Shown here piece by piece: positions 1 to 8,443 of a stretch of 64,000 nucleotides of DNA. Location of the stretch: NCBI RefSeq assembly GCF_900167535.1, contig NZ_FUYE01000005.1, forward strand, positions 124,001 through 188,000. The letters run 5' to 3'. This stretch comes from Prosthecobacter debontii (GTDB lineage Bacteria; Verrucomicrobiota; Verrucomicrobiia; Verrucomicrobiales; Verrucomicrobiaceae). Position numbers and translations under genes: made by a program. Numbering within the stretch: the first letter of the stretch is position 1; every line of letters begins with the position of its first letter. The notes under the pieces are model-generated. The model was given only the letters and a program-made list of their open reading frames with translations, had not been told where the DNA came from and did not search any database.

Positions 1-457
1 GTGCATCGCTGGTTAGCCAACGATGCAGAGGTGTCTGTGCTACTTTGCAGAGGGCATCAAGCACCGCTCTTTCCATGAGGCTGACTCCGAGATTGGCCAG
101 TAGAGAGGGGATTTGTTTCACGCCAGCCCAGCGAGCTTGTTCCTGATAGAGGGCCTGCCACCAGGGGAAATAACGAATCGGCTGCATGGCCGCGTTTTCA
201 GCGATGCGAGACGCGTTTTGAACGACAGCCAGCATCTCGGCCAGATCCTGCTCGCAACTGGTGGTTGGGTCTTTGGTGAACCACTTGGGGGCCAAACCTT
301 CACTGGCAAGGCCCTGTGCGGTTTTGCCATCAACGCTCAGGGTCACACTCACGAAGAGATGCGGGAGGGCACTCAGACTGGCGATCCCATACTTGAAGGG
401 AAAGCGCGTGCGCATCGGCAGAACGTGGAAGTGGATCTCGTGGATTTGGAATTCCAT
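1..457 (-). CDS. Enolase-superfamily protein, N-terminal part (truncated by window edge)
   Basis: On the minus strand an ATG at 457 opens 152 codons that reach the left edge without a stop, so only the N-terminal third of the protein is visible. The translation has the look of the N-terminal capping domain of mandelate racemase/muconate-lactonizing-type enolase-superfamily proteins: a strand with RFPFKYG, then ALPHLFVSVTL, and a GLAPKWFTKDP segment that I associate with a planctomycete/verrucomicrobial subgroup. The barrel with the metal-binding Asp/Glu residues lies outside the window, so the reaction cannot be stated. A second ATG at 415 is a possible alternative start. It is divergent from the SGNH hydrolase at 581, with a 123-base gap that may hold both promoters. 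Confidence 0.7.
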   Translation of the reverse strand, partial: MEFQIHEIHFHVLPMRTRFPFKYGIASLSALPHLFVSVTLSVDGKTAQGLASEGLAPKWFTKDPTTSCEQDLAEMLAVVQNASRIAENAAMQPIRYFPWWQALYQEQARWAGVKQIPSLLANLGVSLMERAVLDALCKVAQTPLHRWLTSDA

Positions 458-580
458 GGCATGAACAAAAGAGCTTGGATGACGGGTGCTTTCACATCTT
501 TTTGTCCATGGACCGAGGTTTTGTTTCGAGGGTGCGGTTTTGACTTGTCAGAACGGGCCGGTCTTTCTCAAGCTGTGCGG

Positions 581-1270
581 ATGAAGCTCCGCCATTTGCT
601 CTTGTCGCTGCCCTTTGCCGCCAGTCTTTTGATTCACGCTGCCGACCCGGCACCCAAGAAGTCAGCTCCGCATCCTTCAGTGGTGCCGGTCGATGACGTG
701 CCGGGTTTGCCTCGTGTGTTGCTCATCGGTGACTCCATTTCCATGGGATATACCTTGCCCACACGGAAGCTGCTGGAAGGTTTCGCCAATGTGCATCGCA
801 TCCCCCAAAACGGTGGTCCCACAAAGAATGGTGTGGCGAACATGGAGAAGTGGCTAGGCTCTGGCCTCTGGGATGTCATCCACTTCAACTGGGGAATTCA
901 CGATCTGAAGATCATGCCGGATGGCAAGCGCCAAGTGGAGCCTGCTGACTATGAGGCCAATCTACGCAAGCTTGTCGCCCGGATGCAGAAAACGGGGGCA
1001 CGCTTGATCTGGGCCTCCATTACCCCGATCCCGCAAGGCCCGCTCATCCCACCTCGTGAATTTGGCCAAGTGGCGGAATACAATCAGATCGCTGAAAAAG
1101 TGATGAAGGAAAACGGAGTGACGGTCAATGATCTCAATGCCTGGATCACCCCTAAACTTGCGGTAATGCAGAAGCCACAGGATGTGCACTATCACGATAG
1201 CGGCTCTGAGTATCTTGCCCAAAAGGTGGCGCAGGAGATCAAGGCGGCGTTAGCAAAGGAGCGGAAGTAG
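581..1270 (+). CDS. Secreted SGNH/GDSL-type hydrolase
   Basis: A 229-residue protein with a signal peptide (residues 1-20: Lys/Arg start, Leu-rich core, ending IHAA). Block I is IGDSISMGY with nucleophile Ser52 in GDS(50-52). The oxyanion and Asn block appears as FNWGIHDL (Asn103, Gly105, His107), and the closing acid/base pair is probably Asp201 and His203 in DVHYH. Such enzymes hydrolyse esters such as acetyl groups on carbohydrates; the substrate here is unknown. The frame is open upstream to 113, but I chose ATG 581 because the signal peptide begins exactly there and the upstream codons overlap the divergent enolase-superfamily gene. It converges on the NfeD gene, six bases away. Confidence 0.85.
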   Translation: MKLRHLLLSLPFAASLLIHAADPAPKKSAPHPSVVPVDDVPGLPRVLLIGDSISMGYTLPTRKLLEGFANVHRIPQNGGPTKNGVANMEKWLGSGLWDVIHFNWGIHDLKIMPDGKRQVEPADYEANLRKLVARMQKTGARLIWASITPIPQGPLIPPREFGQVAEYNQIAEKVMKENGVTVNDLNAWITPKLAVMQKPQDVHYHDSGSEYLAQKVAQEIKAALAKERK

Positions 1271-1276
1271 AAAGCT

Positions 1277-2731
1277 TTACGCCAAGGGCTCAACGATGAT
1301 CTTGGGCCCTTGGATTTCACGCACTTTCACTGCAGTTCCGTTCAGGAGGTAGCCGCCTTCAACCATGGCTTCCAGGCGTTCTTCACCGAACTGCACGGTG
1401 CCATAGGGGCGCAGAGCACTGCAAGTCTGGCCCACATCTCCCACCTGCACGATTTGACGTTTGGGGAGCGCGTCACCTCCATCAATGGCGGATGCCAGCA
1501 CGAGTTTTTGAAATGGCCCTGTTTGAGGAAGGAACCGGAATACTGCGAGGATGACCACTCCCGCTCCTAAAATGCCTAACGCGAAGTTACGCAAACCGAT
1601 GGCATAGATCTGGATGTCAAATCCGTTCCCGCTTTCACCTTCTCCAGGAGTGGTTCCAGGTAGGGGGGGCATCTCCCACGCGGACATGGTGTAAACCAGG
1701 GCCACCATGACAAGGAGAAAACCCAGGATGCCGGGCACCAGCAGCCCTGGAAAGACAGCGAGTTCCATGATTAGCAGGATGATGCCGATGACAAAGAGAG
1801 CCGCGACAGCGGCCGTCTCTTGGCCGACCAAACTACCTGCGACATAGTGACCGAAAAAGAAGAGACTGAAGGCGGCGATGGATACAAAACCGGGGATACC
1901 AAAACCAGGGGTCTGCATCTCCAGGTAACCACCGGCCACACCAATGAGAATGAGGAGGGCTGCATACTTGGTGACCCAGATGGCGATGGATTCAAAACCT
2001 GTCGGCTCCGCTGTGACGAGTGATCCTTTCAATCCTTCGGCTTTTTTGATTTCCTCCAGAGTATCCACGATGCCCTTGGCGAAGACGGGCTTGCCATTAT
2101 CCAGCTTCAGAACGGCTTCTTGGGCATCCAGGGTGAGGATGGACTCCTTGGTATCCAATTCCAAGTCCCCCACCTTCAGTTCGCGACTCATGTCAATCAT
2201 GGCTTCGATGACACGCGGATCATGGCCTTTCCGTTTGGCGACAGCGCGGGCCATGCCCATGGTGGCGGAGTTCATCTTGGCTCGCTCGGCTTCGCCCATT
2301 TCCTGAGCGTTTCCATAGATCGGGGTTGCCGCACCGGCGGTGCTGGTTGGGGCCATGTAGATGCCATCGGTGGCGACGGCGATCATGGCCCCCGCGGAGA
2401 GTGCACGTTTGTTGACGAAGGCAAAGCTGCGTGGCTTGAGCTTTTGCAGATCGTTCATCATGAGATCCACCGTGTCCCATAGCAGCCCTCCAGGAGTATC
2501 GAGATCGAAGATCACCGCTTCGGCTCCTTCCTGGCTGCAACGTTCGAGCGTGCGGGACATGAATTCAAATCGAGCCCGCGCAATGAGGTCTTCCTCACCG
2601 ACGGGGATGACGACGACCTTGCCCTTGTAACTCTCAGCTTCGGCTCCTACAGCAGGGCTCTGGAGGCTGATCAGAAGAGTGAGGCCAAGCAGCAGACACT
2701 GGAGCAGGGGCGACTTCATAGCGCGCAGCAT
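1277..2731 (-). CDS. NfeD-family membrane-bound serine protease (ClpP class)
   Basis: A 484-residue protein with a signal peptide (residues 1-30), an N-terminal ClpP/crotonase-fold protease domain (about 37-235), a central block of hydrophobic helices (about 250-400) and a soluble C-terminal NfeD OB-fold (about 415-484). The protease domain shows FDLDTPGG and LSAGAMIAVA, where Ser112 is the expected nucleophile; Lys152 lies at the right distance to be the general base of the Ser-Lys dyad. Family members are membrane quality-control proteases usually paired with stomatin/flotillin (SPFH) proteins. No SPFH gene is in this window, so the usual partner is missing locally. Starts at ATG 2731 or 2719 are both possible; the second gives a cleaner signal peptide. 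It follows the glycosyltransferase on the same strand with a 66-base gap. Confidence 0.9.
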   Translation of the reverse strand: MLRAMKSPLLQCLLLGLTLLISLQSPAVGAEAESYKGKVVVIPVGEEDLIARARFEFMSRTLERCSQEGAEAVIFDLDTPGGLLWDTVDLMMNDLQKLKPRSFAFVNKRALSAGAMIAVATDGIYMAPTSTAGAATPIYGNAQEMGEAERAKMNSATMGMARAVAKRKGHDPRVIEAMIDMSRELKVGDLELDTKESILTLDAQEAVLKLDNGKPVFAKGIVDTLEEIKKAEGLKGSLVTAEPTGFESIAIWVTKYAALLILIGVAGGYLEMQTPGFGIPGFVSIAAFSLFFFGHYVAGSLVGQETAAVAALFVIGIILLIMELAVFPGLLVPGILGFLLVMVALVYTMSAWEMPPLPGTTPGEGESGNGFDIQIYAIGLRNFALGILGAGVVILAVFRFLPQTGPFQKLVLASAIDGGDALPKRQIVQVGDVGQTCSALRPYGTVQFGEERLEAMVEGGYLLNGTAVKVREIQGPKIIVEPLA

Positions 2732-2797
2732 AGCTTGCCCAGCACATGTGGCAACGCGTGAACCGCGCTTGTTTTGGAATCGCTTGCGAAAGAAAGC

Positions 2798-4087
2798 TTA
2801 AGAAGGCCGGACCTGAGCCAACACAGCGTCGAAACGCTCGGCCATGCGGGCAGCACTGAATTCATTGCGCACTCCAGCAAGGCCACGGTTGGTCAGTTGT
2901 TCGCGTTGATGATCATCTTGCAGCAAGGTGGCCAGTGCGTCCGCGAGCGCCTTTGGATCATCGGGCGTGCAGGTCACCCCGCCACCGGAGGCAGCGATGA
3001 GTTCGGGGAAGGCTCCATGCTCAGGCTGCACCACAGGCACGCCGCTGGCCATGGCTTCCAGGATGTAAAGACCAAAGGCCTCTCCGTAGGTAGCTGGCAC
3101 GGACATCACCGTGAGATTGCGGAAGAACTTCACCTTATCTGAGAAGTTGACATTGGGATGCCATTCCACCCGTTTTTCCAGACCGGCATCACGCAGCTTT
3201 TTCTGGAGTTCATTCACATACTTCTCGTCTCCGGCGGTTTTCGCTCCCCCGATCTTCAGCTTCACCCGTGGCACGCTGCCGCGGCGGCAGAGCTCGATGA
3301 AGGCATCCACAAGGGTCGTGAGGCCTTTACCATGGATCATGCGCGCGAAATAGCCGATCACCGGCCAGTTTGGATCTGGATCAGCGACGCCGAAGGAATT
3401 GGCATCCAGGCCATTGTAAACCACCGAAATTTTATCCGCGCTGACCCCCAGCTTTTCCTGCATGACCTGAGCGTAGAAGCGGCTGGGAGCAACGAACTGA
3501 GAGACATGTTGAGCATTGCTACGCATGGCGGCCCAGCATTGCTCGCGATAGGGATCAATGAGGGTGTCGAGGAAGGAATCCTCTCCTTGCAGGGAAACCA
3601 CCACAGGGATGCCCAAGTCACGCTCAATCGTGGGGCAAAGGCCCATAAGCAGGCTGTTGGAGAGCGAGACCACATCGGGCTTTCCTTCAGTGCGGATCCA
3701 CTCGATCAAACGCTGCCACTCAGGCCATTGACGACCCGATTCTCCCTCCAAGGCACCCAGGGCCATTTCCCCCAGGTCTTTGGCGCTGGTCATCCCCATG
3801 AACTTGGCGGCAAAGCGCAGGCGCTCCGGTTTGTCCAACCAGCGATGCACGGCACGCGGCACATAGCGGAACCAGGGAAGCTTCTGTTGAAGATAAAGCG
3901 AAATGCCGCCGACCCGGATGCCGATCTCGGGATTTGCCACCTCGCGGTCGGTGACGAGGGGCAGGTAAAGCGGGGCCATCAAGGCATCGTGTCCCCGAGC
4001 GCGTAGCGCTTTGATAAGCGCATTGTCTCGCAGGCAACTTCCGCAGTGAAAGTTGCCGGTTCCGGGCGTGAGATGAAGGATGCGCAT
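2798..4087 (-). CDS. GT4-family glycosyltransferase
   Basis: A 429-residue GT-B-fold enzyme without a signal peptide, so probably cytosolic or peripheral to the membrane. The N-terminal domain starts with MRILHLTPG and a Cys-containing HCGSCLRDNAL loop. The C-terminal nucleotide-sugar domain has VIGYFARMIHGKGL and the family EX7E element in EAFGLYILEAMASGVPVV, followed by a PDDPKALADAL segment. GT4 enzymes are retaining transferases that use nucleotide-activated sugars; donor and acceptor cannot be read from the sequence. The Cys pair near the N-terminus is uncommon for the family in general and may mark a subgroup. The neighbours give no polysaccharide operon context. Confidence 0.88.
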   Translation of the reverse strand: MRILHLTPGTGNFHCGSCLRDNALIKALRARGHDALMAPLYLPLVTDREVANPEIGIRVGGISLYLQQKLPWFRYVPRAVHRWLDKPERLRFAAKFMGMTSAKDLGEMALGALEGESGRQWPEWQRLIEWIRTEGKPDVVSLSNSLLMGLCPTIERDLGIPVVVSLQGEDSFLDTLIDPYREQCWAAMRSNAQHVSQFVAPSRFYAQVMQEKLGVSADKISVVYNGLDANSFGVADPDPNWPVIGYFARMIHGKGLTTLVDAFIELCRRGSVPRVKLKIGGAKTAGDEKYVNELQKKLRDAGLEKRVEWHPNVNFSDKVKFFRNLTVMSVPATYGEAFGLYILEAMASGVPVVQPEHGAFPELIAASGGGVTCTPDDPKALADALATLLQDDHQREQLTNRGLAGVRNEFSAARMAERFDAVLAQVRPS

Positions 4088-4183
4088 AAAGGTTAAATGT
4101 CAGGAAACGAGAAAGGGGGCGCGATGATTAGCCTATGAGATACGCATCGGCAAGGCCCTTGGAATCAACAGCCTCGGTCAGAC

Positions 4184-5284
4184 TCAATTTACGCGCACAT
4201 ATCGCCGCCCGGGGAGGGCGCGGATGAGGCGTTTCATCTCCAGGCGCATCAGATTGACGTTCACTGTGCCAGGGGCCAGCCCAGAGCGGGAGGTCAACTC
4301 GTCGATGTGAAGTTCGTCCGAGGTTAAGGCATTGAAGAGGATTTGTTCATCCAGCGTCAAGGTCACGGCAGGAGGTGGCGGCTCGACTTTCGGGGCCGTG
4401 GGTGCGGTAGGAAAGAGCACCATCAGGTCGTCGAGAATGTCTGCCCCATCCATCACCAGCTTCGCCCCCTGTTGAATGAGGCGATTGCAGCCTGATGAGG
4501 TGGGTTTATCAATCGGCCCCGGCACGGCATAGACCGTGCGGCCTTGTTCCGCTGCCTGCTGGGCGGTGATGAGAGAACCGCTTTTGACTGGGGCTTCGAC
4601 GACGAGTAAGCCACTGCCCCAGCCTGCCACCACACGATTGCGATACGGAAAAGTCTGGCGGTCAGCAGGCCGGTCCACCGGATACTCACTGATGACGGCA
4701 CCCTGCTGGGCGATGCGTTCAGCCAGGGCCTTGTTCTCAGGCGGATATAGCCTGCCGATGCCAGAACCGATCACCGCGACGGTGCGCCCCTTGGCCGCCA
4801 AGGCTGCTTCGTGGGCAGCGGTATCAATGCCTCGTGCGAGCCCGCTGATCACCGTGTAGCCCGTGTAGGCGATCTGAAAGCTCAGTTTTTTGGTCGCATT
4901 CATGCCATAGATCGTGGCATGACGGCTGCCGACGACACCGATGGCATGGTGATCCCGTTTCTGGAGCTCTCCCCAGACATAGAGTAGCACCGGTGCATCA
5001 TGCACCTGTTTGAGCAGAGGAGGATAAAGATCATCCTCTTGAGTCAGTAAGGTCAGACCCCGCTGTCGGACTTTCTGGAGTTCCTTCTCCAGGTGGCCTT
5101 CCCGGTCCCACTGATGAATGGCCTCGGCTTGAGCTGAACCGATGCCCTCCACCCGGAGCAGATCCGATACGGAAGCCGATAGCACGCTCTCAGGAGATCC
5201 CAGAGCCTGAATCAAGCGCCGGATACGCACCGGACCTACCTGGGGGATCAGGTTCAAGGCTAGGTAGGCTTCAGTGCGGGTCAT
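4184..5284 (-). CDS. dprA: DNA-processing protein DprA (Smf)
   Basis: A 366-residue protein from ATG 5284. An N-terminal helix-hairpin-helix region (LNLIPQVGPVRIRRLIQALG and a second hairpin around VEGIGSAQAEAI) is followed by the Rossmann-like DprA core with VGSRHATIYG, SGLARGIDTAAHEAAL and AVIGSGIGRLYPPEN, and a C-terminal winged-helix domain that ends in ALPGRRYVRV. DprA binds incoming single-stranded DNA during natural transformation and loads RecA. The frame is open for 16 more codons upstream, but MTRTEAYLALN is the usual family start. No other competence gene is nearby. Confidence 0.95.
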   Translation of the reverse strand: MTRTEAYLALNLIPQVGPVRIRRLIQALGSPESVLSASVSDLLRVEGIGSAQAEAIHQWDREGHLEKELQKVRQRGLTLLTQEDDLYPPLLKQVHDAPVLLYVWGELQKRDHHAIGVVGSRHATIYGMNATKKLSFQIAYTGYTVISGLARGIDTAAHEAALAAKGRTVAVIGSGIGRLYPPENKALAERIAQQGAVISEYPVDRPADRQTFPYRNRVVAGWGSGLLVVEAPVKSGSLITAQQAAEQGRTVYAVPGPIDKPTSSGCNRLIQQGAKLVMDGADILDDLMVLFPTAPTAPKVEPPPPAVTLTLDEQILFNALTSDELHIDELTSRSGLAPGTVNVNLMRLEMKRLIRALPGRRYVRVN

Positions 5285-5585
5285 TCGAACACTATGACGT
5301 GTTTGCTCCGGGTGACAAGCCAGAGAAAACATCCTTCTTCCTGACCCGCCATGAGTTTGTCGAGTGGTTCGCTGACCAGTCCGATCTCGGTCTCACTGGA
5401 CTCGAACTGGAGATGAGTGGCTATGGCGTAATCGGCGCATCAGCCGGGATCGGCTGTGGGATGAACGGGTCTGCCACTGAATGGGCATACTGGCGGATGC
5501 AGCTTCGCTTTGACGATCGGGCGATGCGTGACAATGAATGAGTGACTGAGAGTCTCAGATTCACCGCCTCCTAGCATCCAGTTCA
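5285..5585. other. 301-base gap with a coding-like stretch lacking a good start (possible gene remnant, + strand)
   Basis: This gap separates divergent dprA and the acyltransferase. On the plus strand 5287-5541 is open (EHYDVFAPGDKPEK onward, ending RFDDRAMRDNE) with codon choice like its neighbours, but the only start is a GTG at 5299 without a ribosome binding site, and the frame runs back into the dprA start. It could be an 80-residue gene, the 3' end of a decayed gene, or chance. I recognise no domain. No hairpin terminator or clear promoter was seen in the remaining bases (5542-5585). Confidence 0.3.
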
Positions 5586-7544
5586 ATGAGTCTTCCATCA
5601 TCTTCATCATATCGGCCTGACATTGATGGCCTGCGCGGCGTGGCCGTGATGATGGTGGTTCTGTTCCATGCCGACTTTGGTTTTAATGGTGGCTACACAG
5701 GGGTGGACTTATTTTTCGTGATCTCAGGTTATTTGATCACAGGTTTGCTGTTTAAAGAGCTGGATCGGGGGGGCATTGACTTGGTGAGTTTTTGGGAAAG
5801 GCGACTCCGCCGCATCGCTCCGGCCTTATTGGTGATGCTGTTGGTGACAGTCGGGGCTGGTTACTTCCTCCTGATGCCGGATGCGTTCTCGTCCTTGGGG
5901 GAATCGGTGATCGCTCAGGCGCTTTTCTGCGCGAATCTCTATTTTTGGAAGGACTCTGGGTATTTCTCTTCAGCTTCCGAGGAAAAGCCTCTTCTTCATC
6001 TGTGGTCGCTGGCTGTGGAAGAGCAGTTTTATGTGATTCTTCCAATTGTTCTCATATTAGGGCATGCTTGGCTGAAGAGGCGTCGTGGGATGAGCACCAC
6101 ACGCCGCACTTTGGTTAGGGGCTTAGCTTGGCTTTGGGGGGTGAGTTTTGTGGCGAGCGTTGTGTGTGTTTATCGAGATGCCAATACAGCTTTTTATTGG
6201 CTACCCCCTCGAGCTTGGGAGCTGTTAACGGGTTCGGTTTTAGCAGGCCTCCCTCAGACATGGCTGCCGCGAACAAAGCGCATCAGGCATTGGATAGGCA
6301 GCCTTTCGTTTGTGATGATCTTCGTTGCGGGGCTGGCCTACGAGGATGAGACCCCCTTTCCAGGGCTTGCAGCCCTTCTCCCATGCCTGGGGGCCGCGGG
6401 TTTAATCTGGGCACACGCTCCGGGGGAGAATGTGCCACAAGGAGATCGCTCCTGGACATGGCGTTTGTTCACCTGGCGACCTTTGGTGGGTATCGGACTG
6501 ATTTCCTATTCCCTCTATCTGTGGCATTGGCCCCTTCTGGCGTTGGCTCATTACCTCAATGTTTCGAAGGAGGGATTGGCTGTCGGTGTGCGTGCAGCAC
6601 TTGTGGTTGCGGCAATGCTGTTGGCTTGGGCTTCATGGAAGTGGGTTGAGACTCCGTTTCGGAAGAAAGGCCTCATCACCTCTCGGAGAATGGTGTTTGG
6701 TTTGGGGCTGGGATCCATCATGACCTCCTTGATGATTGGTGTCTGGCTGGTGCGTGGACAGGGGCTTCCTGAGCGAATTCCAGAATCGGCTTTGAACTAT
6801 GCGCGTGGTCGTGATGATCGAGACCTAACGGCGAGTTGGACGGGTCTGGAGGCTGCTCAGAAGGGTGAGTTTCCCCAGTTTGGTGCTGAGGGCAGACCCG
6901 TCCGCCTCATGCTCTGGGGGGATAGCCATGCACGCAGTTTGATGCCGGTTTTAGATCGTTTGTGTGAGGAAAATCAGGTCGCAGGGGAAATGGCGATTTA
7001 CAGTGCCACCTCTCCCACGTTTGGCTTCTACCGCCGCAGCCGTCATGGTTTGAATGAGCGGACGGAATTGCTGGCAGAAGCTGTGCTGGCCAGGCTGAAA
7101 CAAACCCAAGCCTCTCATGTCATTCTAGCGGCGTACTGGATGGAATGTTCAGGCAAGGACTCAGTGAGGTTTGAAAATGCATTGGTGCAGACGGTGCAAC
7201 GATTGAAGGAGGCCGGTCCCCAAGTCTGGGTGGTCCTGGACGTGCCAACTCAACCTTACGATGTTCCTAAGGCATTAGCTCTCGGTGGCCTCTGGCCTAG
7301 CGATGCCGTCGCCATGAGCACGAGCATGGAAGAGTATCACGTGGCCAATAAGGTGATGCAATCCTTGATACCTCGCTTAAAAACGGCGGGAGCTCATGTG
7401 GTTGAACCCATGGAACTTCTCACTGGTGCGAAGGGACGCAGCCGTGTCGAGCATGGGGGGCACTCACTTTACATCGATTCTCACCACCTCTCGGTTACAG
7501 GGGCGCTTTTCCTCAAGCCTTTGTTTGAGCCTCTGTTTAAATGA
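5586..7544 (+). CDS. Membrane O-acyltransferase with C-terminal SGNH domain (OafA/YrhL-like)
   Basis: A 652-residue two-domain protein. Residues about 10-390 form the acyltransferase-3 membrane domain with about ten hydrophobic helices; the conserved His is in MVVLFHADFGFNGGYTGVD, followed by LFFVISGYLITGLL and the LWSLAVEEQFYVILP block. Residues about 430-652 form a periplasmic SGNH domain with nucleophile Ser447 in LWGDSHARS and the closing Asp631/His634 in YIDSHHLSVTGA. Proteins of this layout pass acetyl groups across the membrane and attach them to surface polysaccharide, lipopolysaccharide or peptidoglycan; the acceptor here is unknown. The stop codon directly abuts the stop codon of the convergent L,D-transpeptidase, without any spacer. 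Confidence 0.92.
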   Translation: MSLPSSSSYRPDIDGLRGVAVMMVVLFHADFGFNGGYTGVDLFFVISGYLITGLLFKELDRGGIDLVSFWERRLRRIAPALLVMLLVTVGAGYFLLMPDAFSSLGESVIAQALFCANLYFWKDSGYFSSASEEKPLLHLWSLAVEEQFYVILPIVLILGHAWLKRRRGMSTTRRTLVRGLAWLWGVSFVASVVCVYRDANTAFYWLPPRAWELLTGSVLAGLPQTWLPRTKRIRHWIGSLSFVMIFVAGLAYEDETPFPGLAALLPCLGAAGLIWAHAPGENVPQGDRSWTWRLFTWRPLVGIGLISYSLYLWHWPLLALAHYLNVSKEGLAVGVRAALVVAAMLLAWASWKWVETPFRKKGLITSRRMVFGLGLGSIMTSLMIGVWLVRGQGLPERIPESALNYARGRDDRDLTASWTGLEAAQKGEFPQFGAEGRPVRLMLWGDSHARSLMPVLDRLCEENQVAGEMAIYSATSPTFGFYRRSRHGLNERTELLAEAVLARLKQTQASHVILAAYWMECSGKDSVRFENALVQTVQRLKEAGPQVWVVLDVPTQPYDVPKALALGGLWPSDAVAMSTSMEEYHVANKVMQSLIPRLKTAGAHVVEPMELLTGAKGRSRVEHGGHSLYIDSHHLSVTGALFLKPLFEPLFK

Positions 7545-8249
7545 TCACAGATACAGCGTCGTTCCTGGTGGCACCGGGCGCTTTTTCGTGGGCTTGTAGC
7601 TCTTCTTCTTCGCCTGTTGGTGAGGTGTAGAAGGGGTGGCCTCTGGGGGCTCATAGGCCGCCACGGAGGCATCACCCACGATCTCGACTGGTGTGCCGTG
7701 AGGGGTGGCATGATAAAACGCCGCTGCCATGTGAGTGGGCAGACGGATGCAGCCGTGCGAGGCGGGATAGCCCGGCAGGTAGCCTTCATGCATGCCAATG
7801 GCTCCAGTGACCCGCATGAAATAGTGCATCTTGGCTCCCAGAAAACGAGTGCCGGGTGGGCGGATGTCCGTGCGCACGTCCACATCTTCCATCACCACGT
7901 TGTCCGCCTCATCCACATAGGCTCCATAGAGGGAGGAGCGATGATAACGGTCCTTTTCAGTGATGCGAAAAACCCCTGTCACAGTGGAGTGGCTTTCTCG
8001 GCCAGAGGAAATCGGAGACAGCCCCACGAGCTGCCCGCCTTTGTAATAGCGGATACGCTGAGCGGAGAGATCAATCACGATGCGTGGACTGCCTGCCACT
8101 TGATCGCCATTCCAGAAGGCTTTGTCGCGCTTTACGATGGGCGCACTGCCTGCAGCTGGAGGTGTGGGCTGAGAGGAGCAACTGCTGAGAAGGCTTCCGA
8201 CCAGTAACAAAGCACAGTTCAGACGGACAAGCGGGCAGAGGGAGATCAT
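7545..8249 (-). CDS. L,D-transpeptidase lipoprotein (YkuD domain)
   Basis: A 234-residue protein with a lipoprotein signal peptide: hydrophobic core ALLLVGSLL and lipobox LSSC with Cys24. The YkuD domain spans about residues 54-191. The catalytic site is intact: His154 in IGMHEG and SHGCIRL with His165 and the nucleophile Cys167. A basic, Pro-rich tail (QQAKKKSYKPTKKRPVPPG) follows. Family enzymes make 3-3 (DAP-DAP) cross-links or attach proteins to peptidoglycan in the periplasm, which fits the DAP-type MurE encoded in this window. This intact enzyme contrasts with the degenerate relative at 46029-47507. Confidence 0.93.
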   Translation of the reverse strand: MISLCPLVRLNCALLLVGSLLSSCSSQPTPPAAGSAPIVKRDKAFWNGDQVAGSPRIVIDLSAQRIRYYKGGQLVGLSPISSGRESHSTVTGVFRITEKDRYHRSSLYGAYVDEADNVVMEDVDVRTDIRPPGTRFLGAKMHYFMRVTGAIGMHEGYLPGYPASHGCIRLPTHMAAAFYHATPHGTPVEIVGDASVAAYEPPEATPSTPHQQAKKKSYKPTKKRPVPPGTTLYL

Positions 8250-8443
8250 GGCAGGAATACAACGATCAAAAAGCGATCCCTGGCCTTTGTCGAGACTGGA
8301 ATTTTCCTCTTCAGGAGTCCCCGTTGTATGGAAACGCCTGAGGCTGCTTCGGAAACGGCGCTTTTTCCTGTCCTCACCCTAGGACATTGACGGCGGGAGC
8401 TGGCTTTTGGTAAAAAATCCCCTGGCACCCACGTTCTAAGCCT

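Noticed and set aside
113..580. N-terminal extension of the SGNH hydrolase frame
   Set aside because: The same bases encode the enolase-superfamily domain on the minus strand, and the hydrolase signal peptide starts at 581.
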